In this document: one piece after another, positions 58,375 to 64,000 of the stretch | How the letters are laid out: each line of letters opens with the position of its first letter | How positions within the stretch are numbered: the stretch's first letter is position 1 | Assembly (NCBI RefSeq): GCF_041321095.1 | Contig: NZ_JBGGWE010000006.1 | Location: 1 to 64,000 of the forward strand | DNA from: Fibrella arboris | GTDB lineage: Bacteria; Bacteroidota; Bacteroidia; Cytophagales; Spirosomataceae | Direction: 5' to 3' | Length of the DNA stretch: 64,000 nt | Notes under the pieces: generated by a model | Seen by the model: only the letters and a program-made list of their open reading frames with translations | Database searches by the model: none | Told to the model about the DNA's origin: nothing | Position numbers and translations under genes: made by a program

Positions 58375-58512
58375 TCACGGTGGTGGTCTGGACAAGCCCG
58401 TATTCTATCGGTTGACTTCATCGCTTCGACCAGGCAAACCCCGATGCCCTGCTTTGGAAAAACCCACTAGCCCCGCCTCTCGCACCTGTTCCGGCAAGAT
58501 GGGCGTTTGACC

Positions 58513-58554
58513 CCGCGTGGTGCTCCTGTCAGGGCTGACCTGGGCACCACGCGG
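58513..58554. terminator. GC-rich hairpin after the dab operon
   Basis: CCGCGTGGTGC/GCACCACGCGG (11 bp) with a partly paired 20-nt loop and outer TGAC/GTCA arms. It lies in the 234-bp gap between the convergent dab operon and the lipoprotein hydrolase gene. No T-run follows, so it may be a boundary element rather than a classic terminator. Confidence 0.6.
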
Positions 58555-58608
58555 TCAGTAATCGGCGAAAATCCCTTTACATCGCGCATCAATCCGTTGA
58601 GATCAACA

Positions 58609-59820
58609 TCACCGTTTGCTATTGAAAAAGGTGAACGTACCTGTCAGGAAATCCTGAATAGCCGGGCCGTGATCTTTGTTGGGAATGGTGATCAGCTCGA
58701 CGCTGGTTGCGCCACGGGCTTTCATAGCGGCCAGCGCATCGGTCGAATTGCGGTAGAACACCTGCTGATCGGCGGTGCCGTGGTAGAGTTGCAGGGGCGT
58801 TTTGGGTTTCCAGTCGTACACGTTATTGTCGCGAACGCCCGTCAGAAAAGCAATGTCTGAGCCAGAGGTAATGCCGTTCTTGAATCCGTCGGAGAAAGCG
58901 GTGTTGATGCTGACGTTGATCGTCGACCGGGTACCGTTGGCCTGCACATCCGCGGCATAGGGATCGCGGAAATAATAGCTCATGGGTCGGTTCAGGCCAT
59001 AGACACGGTTATAGGTTTGCAACACCCATACATACAGGTTGTTGTAGCCGGCAATGCCGTGGGTGGTCTTGGTAACCAGATCCTGCATAAACCCTTCTAC
59101 GTTGTAGGGCCCCGCCCCGCAGGAAGCGGCCGTGATGGTGAACTCGTTCGGAAACTGTTCTTCCATCAGTTTCAGCAGCGACATCGTGGCGTGTCCACCC
59201 TGCGAGTAGCCCGCCAGAAACACGCGGTTGTCCCATTTGGCGGCGCTTGTTTTCAGAAACTCACGCGCTGCCCGCAACATATCCAGGCTAGCCAGGGCTT
59301 CGGTTTGCCGGTGCAGATACGGGTGCGGCACATTCTTCGACTCGCCATAGCCCACATAATCAGGGCACGACAAAATGAAGCCGTTCGACGTGAACAACGC
59401 GCCAATAGTGCCTGCCTCACTGGCTGCCGTGAAATACGAGGGCGCATCGCCTTCGTTGAATAGGGTGCCGTGCTGCTCGCTTACCATTGGAAACGTTTCG
59501 GAACCAATCGGCACGGGCACAATCAACACGCCCGACGCATTAATATCCGTGTTGTCGGCATTTTTGGTCTTGTAAACGAGCCGGTATGCCTGAATATCAC
59601 GTTGCAACAGGATGTTCAGAAAGCCACTCGTCTGGGCATCGACCAGCCCGGAAGCCGCAATGCGCTGAACGAGCTGCGCTTTGGTCAGCGTGGTAAGCTG
59701 TGTGCTACTCACCAGCGTCTGCGGCTGGGTTTCGATCGGGTCGGTTGGCTTACAATTCGTCAGGTATAACCCAACGAATAGCAGCATGAACCAGCTTGTG
59801 GTGGTGCGTAGACGTTTCAT
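58609..59820 (-). CDS. Lipoprotein alpha/beta hydrolase
   Basis: A protein of about 403 residues from the ATG at 59820 (MKRLRTTTSWFML), with a lipobox at TNC. The frame opens at 59829. The hydrolase has AGYSQGGHATMSLL (nucleophile Ser near residue 215), YVGYGESKNVPHPYLH and a late acid/His pair in LYHGTADQQVFY and NKDHGPAIQDFL. It resembles secretory lipases and bacterial esterases that act outside the cell. The gene follows the alpha-2-macroglobulin gene on the same strand, separated by a hairpin terminator. Confidence 0.87.
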   Translation of the reverse strand: MKRLRTTTSWFMLLFVGLYLTNCKPTDPIETQPQTLVSSTQLTTLTKAQLVQRIAASGLVDAQTSGFLNILLQRDIQAYRLVYKTKNADNTDINASGVLIVPVPIGSETFPMVSEQHGTLFNEGDAPSYFTAASEAGTIGALFTSNGFILSCPDYVGYGESKNVPHPYLHRQTEALASLDMLRAAREFLKTSAAKWDNRVFLAGYSQGGHATMSLLKLMEEQFPNEFTITAASCGAGPYNVEGFMQDLVTKTTHGIAGYNNLYVWVLQTYNRVYGLNRPMSYYFRDPYAADVQANGTRSTINVSINTAFSDGFKNGITSGSDIAFLTGVRDNNVYDWKPKTPLQLYHGTADQQVFYRNSTDALAAMKARGATSVELITIPNKDHGPAIQDFLTGTFTFFNSKR

Positions 59821-59860
59821 AGTGAGCATCGGGAGAACATATCGTCGTTTGTAAACGTAA

Positions 59861-59893
59861 GAAAGCCCGGTTTGTGCATATAACCGGGCTTTC
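59861..59893 (-). terminator. Terminator after the alpha-2-macroglobulin gene
   Basis: A perfect 12-bp stem GAAAGCCCGGTT/AACCGGGCTTTC with a nine-base loop. On the minus strand it is followed by TTAC rather than a full T-run, so it is moderate in strength. Confidence 0.7.
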
Positions 59894-59937
59894 GGAGCAA
59901 GAATTGTTTGGGTGGTACGACGTATCGGTGAGGGTAA

Positions 59938-62900
59938 CTATTTTACCTGCACCCGGCCACCGGTTGAATGGGCTGCGAACTCGGGCGCGTAGAAACATTG
60001 TACGGTAGCCACACCTGAGCCGAAATCACCGGTATGCACCACGCGCAGGGCATACTCGAATACGTGCGTGCCCGTAGGAAGATACTCGATAAAGAAATCA
60101 GTGCTGGCATCGCGGGGCGCTTCGTAGTACGACAGGCCGTTCTGGTATTTGGTACCCGACAGCGCCGCCACTGGCTCAAAACCGGATGCACGGCCGTCTT
60201 TCAGGTGCACATATTCCATGTTACGGTCGGCGGTCAACACCACGCGAACTTTCAGCAGGTCGCCGGGTTTCAGTGCGGTCTTCGGTGTAATGGCTTCCAG
60301 TACTGGTCCTGCATCGGTGTTACGCTGGCGGTAGATCGTTTTCGTCAGCGTAAGGTTATTGCCGTTGCCTGCAATCGCATCCAGTGGCTCGAAATGTTGC
60401 CAGTAGGCCGCCCCCCAGCCCGGTCCTGTTTGGGCTGGCTTACTGACTGTGATCACACCCATCGACGCCGTGACTTCGGCCGGAGCAAACGTCACTTTCT
60501 GGTAGCCGGTGAGGGCTTCCGTTTTCGTAACCCGGCTGGCTATGTCTTTTCCGCCCACTATCACTTTCATGGTCGCTTTGGTATCCAGCCAGGTATTGCC
60601 CGAGTCAGCGCCGCGTAACAACAGCGCATAAACCGCTTCGGTAGTTGCCTTGGTCGATGGCCACGACTGGGTACGTTTCTGCTGCACCAGCCACTGTCTC
60701 ATTTTGTCGATAAACGGCTCGGCCCCAACCAGACTGCTGTATGCAGGCTGTTTACGAAGCCAGGCAAAGCAATCGAGCGTAGGCCTGGCGGGTTTGGTAG
60801 CCTCGTCGCGGCAGGCTTCATCGTAGGCTTCGATGATGTACGCCTGCGTTTCAATCGGGGCCTGGTACCAATACGTGCCGCCCGCGTTTTCGGGCCAGTA
60901 CATGCCCAGTTCGTCCGATACCTTACTGCGCTCAGTCAGCGATTGCAGAATAGCACGGGCCGCATCGACTTGTTTGAACCGATACAGCGTAGTGGCCGCC
61001 AGCGCCTGACTTTGCAACGAACTCTGTTGCCAGCCCATGGTCAATACCGGCAACAGGTACGTCTGCGTGGCTTTTTCAACGGGGTTTATATCGAGGAAAA
61101 AACTACGGGCGTAGAGGTACTGTGCTGCCCAGTAAGGCGTACCCGGTGCTCTTTTTTGCGCAGCAGCCCGTGCTTTTTCTTCGGCGATCTGGTGAGTAAT
61201 TTCCGCATCGGCATACCGGAGTAAACCAGCCTGCAACAGGGTCGCTTCCCCCTGCACGCTGGGGTCGAACGTAACGCCAAGCTTACGGAGGTGGCCCAGC
61301 CCCGCCAGCACGTGCAGGGTCATGTTCAGACTCGGGCGCATACCCGAAAACCAGACAAGCCCGCCACTGCCATCCTGCAACTGACGCAGTTTCCCAATAG
61401 CCCGGCGTTGCTCGCTGGCCAGTCGGTTCTGGTCGAAGAACTGGCCGAGTTTGGCCGTCCGGTCGGCTTCTGATTGGGCGTCACTCAGCCAGGGGGTGTT
61501 CTCCAGCGTAACGGCTTTCAGTTCCTCGTTACTCGCCAGCGGGCTCTTCGGTGGCGACTGTCTCCATAGGTCTACCACCTGCCGAAACTGCGGACGGCTG
61601 TTCAGAATATGCGCACCCAGGCTGTTGGCGTACATCTTGCTGAACAGTTGCTCGGCACAGTCGTAGCTGTATTCCATCAGGTAGGGCAGGCTTTGCAGCG
61701 CATACCAGGCGGGGTTGCTCGTCACCTCCACCGTGAGGCGTTCGGTGTTCAGGGGCAGCTCCGGGTTGCGGTCGGCCAGCGGCGCCAGCCGGAAGGTGCG
61801 GTCCTTATCACCCCCATTGATCCAGAATGGCTGCACGTCGGTCACGAGCGTGCGGTTGGGCAACACAGGCACTACGCGCTCTTCGCCGTCGGTAAATGAG
61901 CCGGCCGTGGCCGTAACTCGGATGGCAACCGGCGGGAGATCCTGCGGAACAACCAGCGTCCAGGCAACGACGGTGCTCGTTTTCTCCATGGTGAAAGAGC
62001 GACTGAGCGCAAGAGCGGCTCCGCTGGTTTTGGGCAGCATCTTTCCGTTCAGCAGATCGCCGGTGAGGGCGTCGGTCAGTTGGAGTGTAGCGGTGCCGGT
62101 GAGGGGTTTGCCGCTCAGGTTATCGATGCGGGCGGTGAGGTTGAGCGTGTCGTTTTCGCGAAGGAACCGGGGTACGTTGGTCGTCACCATCAGCTCTTTC
62201 TGCGTCACGATTTCGCGCTCCATCGTGCCCGTCTGCATGGTTTTCGTGTGGGCGAACGTCACCAGCCGCCAGCGCGTAAGGGCCTCGGGCATGGTAAAAT
62301 TGAGCACCACGCGCCCCTGTTTGTCGGTCTGCAAGTGCGGGAAGAAGAAGGCCGTTTCGTTGAAGTTTTTCCGAATTAAGGGCGGGTCGGCTACGGGTTT
62401 TTTCGCTTCAGGTGCCTCTTCATCCGGCTTCACTTCGGACAATCTAACCAGATCTACCTCAGCATCAGCCCTTGCCTCCGGAGCGGCCATTTTCGCCATC
62501 GCCATTGGGGCTGGTGCGCCAGCCGCCCGGCCTCTACCATACCCAACGGTTACCACTTCGTTTAGCATCTGATTAGACTGATGCATCACAGTGGTTGCCC
62601 GCTGTTTATCCGATACGTTTACGCTTGCCTGGCTATAGCCAATCCATGAAAAAAGGAGCGTCGTTTTTTGTGTCTGCTTCAGCAATGTCAGCGTGAAATT
62701 GCCATCTTTATCGGTGATAGTCCCCTGCTTTGTTCCCTGAACTACCACGTTCACGCCCGGCGCAGGCAAGTCAATCTCGTCGAAAAACGCCCGGCCTGTA
62801 ATCTTGCCTCCGTTCCGGTCAACACGAATGGCTATTTCCGACAGGTCCAGTGTAAACTTACCCGAATAAACATTGTACTGGTAAATTCCCCAGCCGAGTT

Positions 62901-64000
62901 GCGGTTCAACGCGCGCAGAAACCGGGTACGTTGGCTGTGGCGTTGACCAGTATTGCCGCGTCGTTGTTGTACCGAATGCCGGACTTTGCCAGTAAGTCAA
63001 CCCGGTATCGTTGATACCATAGAACGACGTAGGCCATTCGAGCCGGGCAAACGCATCGAGTGAAGCGTCGTAGAGCGTAGCGGCCAGTTCGGCCATGACC
63101 TTATCCTGCTTCGGGCCGCTGATGCGCAGGGTCCATTGCTCGGCCTGGCCGGGCTTCAATTTATCGCGGAACGTCTCGGTCTCGATGGTCAGTTCCTTAT
63201 TGGTGTAAGGCACCGTCACGGTCTCGGTCTGGCTCAGCAACCGTCCGTTTTGCACCATCGCGAAATGCACGGCGAAGTTGCCCCGGTGCTTTTCCTGAAC
63301 GGGCAAGGCCACACGCAGCGGCTGCCCCGTCACCGTCAGCCACTCTTCCCGCACAATCCTGCCCTTCTCTTCCACTGCCATCAGAATCTTGTCGGGCCGG
63401 TTGGTGCTGGCGGTCGACGTACCTACCCAGAAAATGGCTTCTTCGCCGGGCTGGGCCGTCGCTTTCTGCACCTGCACGAACGTACCTGACCGGATCGATG
63501 CCGTAGGTTGCTGCGGGTCGATGACCTGGAAAAACACCGTTTGCTGCGCCGTTTGGCCCGTCGAATCCGTCGCACTAATATCGGCCGCGTACATGCCTGA
63601 TGGCAGACCGGCGAGGTTTATGGCTTTGGGCGTGGCGGAACGTACCTGCGTTTTGGCCCAGGTAGCCGGGTCATCTTCATTAGCATACAGATCGTGCGGA
63701 AACAGCGCCACATACTCGGCGCGGGTCAGCACAGTGCGGTCGGCGCGGGCCCAGAGCCGACTGCGCAGGCCCGTTCGCGAGGGCGTAAGCCGGGCGATGG
63801 TTACGGTGCCGGACTGGATACTCACCTCGTTACCGCTGGCATTCGTCAGCCGCACCCCATATGGTTTCTGCTCGGTCGTCAGCACAGGGCTGGGCAGGGC
63901 AAGCTCTGCCGTCAGAGCGGTGTAGCCGATGCGTAAACTCTGCGTAGCCGACCGCGTTTCGCCCGACTGATCGGTCACGTCGATAGTGACCGTGAAAGTA
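59938..64000 (-). CDS. Alpha-2-macroglobulin family protein, 5' end outside the window
   Basis: At least 1,350 residues are present, with the start beyond the right edge: the frame continues open through 64000 (TFTVTIDV precedes the first in-window GTG). Order from the visible N-terminus: MG-type beta domains, then a carboxypeptidase-regulatory-like domain (GRAFFDEIDLPAPGVNVVVQ, DKDGNFTLTLL) followed by LNEVVTVGYGRG, a SusC-type plug start. Next are the A2M domain (TRWRLVTFAHTKTMQTG), the bait/thioester part with YDCAEQLFSKMY (Cys-x-Glu-Gln thioester), an alpha-alpha toroid and the receptor-like C-terminal domain (YVHLKDGRASGFEPVA). It probably traps proteases in the periplasm or at the surface. 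Confidence 0.92.
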   Translation of the reverse strand, partial: TFTVTIDVTDQSGETRSATQSLRIGYTALTAELALPSPVLTTEQKPYGVRLTNASGNEVSIQSGTVTIARLTPSRTGLRSRLWARADRTVLTRAEYVALFPHDLYANEDDPATWAKTQVRSATPKAINLAGLPSGMYAADISATDSTGQTAQQTVFFQVIDPQQPTASIRSGTFVQVQKATAQPGEEAIFWVGTSTASTNRPDKILMAVEEKGRIVREEWLTVTGQPLRVALPVQEKHRGNFAVHFAMVQNGRLLSQTETVTVPYTNKELTIETETFRDKLKPGQAEQWTLRISGPKQDKVMAELAATLYDASLDAFARLEWPTSFYGINDTGLTYWQSPAFGTTTTRQYWSTPQPTYPVSARVEPQLGWGIYQYNVYSGKFTLDLSEIAIRVDRNGGKITGRAFFDEIDLPAPGVNVVVQGTKQGTITDKDGNFTLTLLKQTQKTTLLFSWIGYSQASVNVSDKQRATTVMHQSNQMLNEVVTVGYGRGRAAGAPAPMAMAKMAAPEARADAEVDLVRLSEVKPDEEAPEAKKPVADPPLIRKNFNETAFFFPHLQTDKQGRVVLNFTMPEALTRWRLVTFAHTKTMQTGTMEREIVTQKELMVTTNVPRFLRENDTLNLTARIDNLSGKPLTGTATLQLTDALTGDLLNGKMLPKTSGAALALSRSFTMEKTSTVVAWTLVVPQDLPPVAIRVTATAGSFTDGEERVVPVLPNRTLVTDVQPFWINGGDKDRTFRLAPLADRNPELPLNTERLTVEVTSNPAWYALQSLPYLMEYSYDCAEQLFSKMYANSLGAHILNSRPQFRQVVDLWRQSPPKSPLASNEELKAVTLENTPWLSDAQSEADRTAKLGQFFDQNRLASEQRRAIGKLRQLQDGSGGLVWFSGMRPSLNMTLHVLAGLGHLRKLGVTFDPSVQGEATLLQAGLLRYADAEITHQIAEEKARAAAQKRAPGTPYWAAQYLYARSFFLDINPVEKATQTYLLPVLTMGWQQSSLQSQALAATTLYRFKQVDAARAILQSLTERSKVSDELGMYWPENAGGTYWYQAPIETQAYIIEAYDEACRDEATKPARPTLDCFAWLRKQPAYSSLVGAEPFIDKMRQWLVQQKRTQSWPSTKATTEAVYALLLRGADSGNTWLDTKATMKVIVGGKDIASRVTKTEALTGYQKVTFAPAEVTASMGVITVSKPAQTGPGWGAAYWQHFEPLDAIAGNGNNLTLTKTIYRQRNTDAGPVLEAITPKTALKPGDLLKVRVVLTADRNMEYVHLKDGRASGFEPVAALSGTKYQNGLSYYEAPRDASTDFFIEYLPTGTHVFEYALRVVHTGDFGSGVATVQCFYAPEFAAHSTGGRVQVK

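Noticed and set aside
60034..62572. Long plus-strand frames (for example 60034-60618 and 61715-62572) opposite the alpha-2-macroglobulin gene
   Set aside because: They are antisense shadows of a clearly coding minus-strand gene and show no family features or start signals.

Overview
The window looks like the chromosome of a Cytophagales bacterium of the Spirosoma/Fibrella type. The evidence is TonB-dependent receptor and SusC-like domains, LVIVD-repeat and META-type lipoproteins, PorT-like beta-barrels, DUF4230 and YegP proteins, and promoters of the Bacteroidetes type (TAnnTTTG near -7). No species is assigned.

The left third (about 1-21 kb) is a mobile region. It begins with a P4-like tyrosine integrase (318-1490) beside a 45-nt tRNA-Val(CAC) 3' half. 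Pairs of 11-bp-spaced repeats sit on both sides of that half, the layout expected of an attP site. A broken DUF1016/YhcG nuclease remnant and a lipoprotein follow. Next come an excisionase-like HTH protein, a Toprim primase-like protein, a RadC-type JAB protein and an ArdC antirestriction protein. The cargo is an animal-type haem peroxidase, a YegP-like protein and a PIN-like/XRE-ImmA pair. The transfer module has two unrelated relaxases, a MobF relaxase-helicase (10294-13044) and a MobC/MobP pair (19007-20786), sharing one VirD4-type coupling protein (16876-18681). No mating-pore genes are visible. Between the MobF relaxase and the coupling protein sits a compact, strikingly AT-rich four-gene operon (13251-16835): glycosyltransferase-like, alpha/beta hydrolase, hexapeptide acyltransferase and a protein I cannot place. 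It is the best candidate for an undescribed system. The region ends at tRNA-Phe (21083-21155).

From 21.2 kb on the sequence is core chromosome. It holds HdrBC-like iron-sulfur proteins, an SDR enzyme, ExbB/ExbD, PAP2, a TonB receptor, TypA, and two ECF-sigma cassettes in which the sigma gene overlaps a gene for a one-TM protein with a C-terminal beta-barrel. It also holds AlgH, an isolated nuoAB pair, a YceI/b561-like/Rieske redox cluster, a DeoC-like aldolase with altered active-site positions, bestrophin and an MFS carrier. A divergent LysR-dabB-dabA locus for inorganic carbon uptake carries an overlapping DUF6671-type gene. A lipoprotein hydrolase and a partial alpha-2-macroglobulin follow.

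Two chromosome-wide patterns stand out. First, many intergenic gaps contain long inverted repeats whose arms are built from degenerate 7-nt units, and arms often differ by exactly one unit. Second, the word ACGTACC/GGTACGT occurs about fifty times in 21-64 kb but only about twice in the mobile region and once in the dab locus. It therefore marks resident DNA and suggests that the dab genes were acquired.
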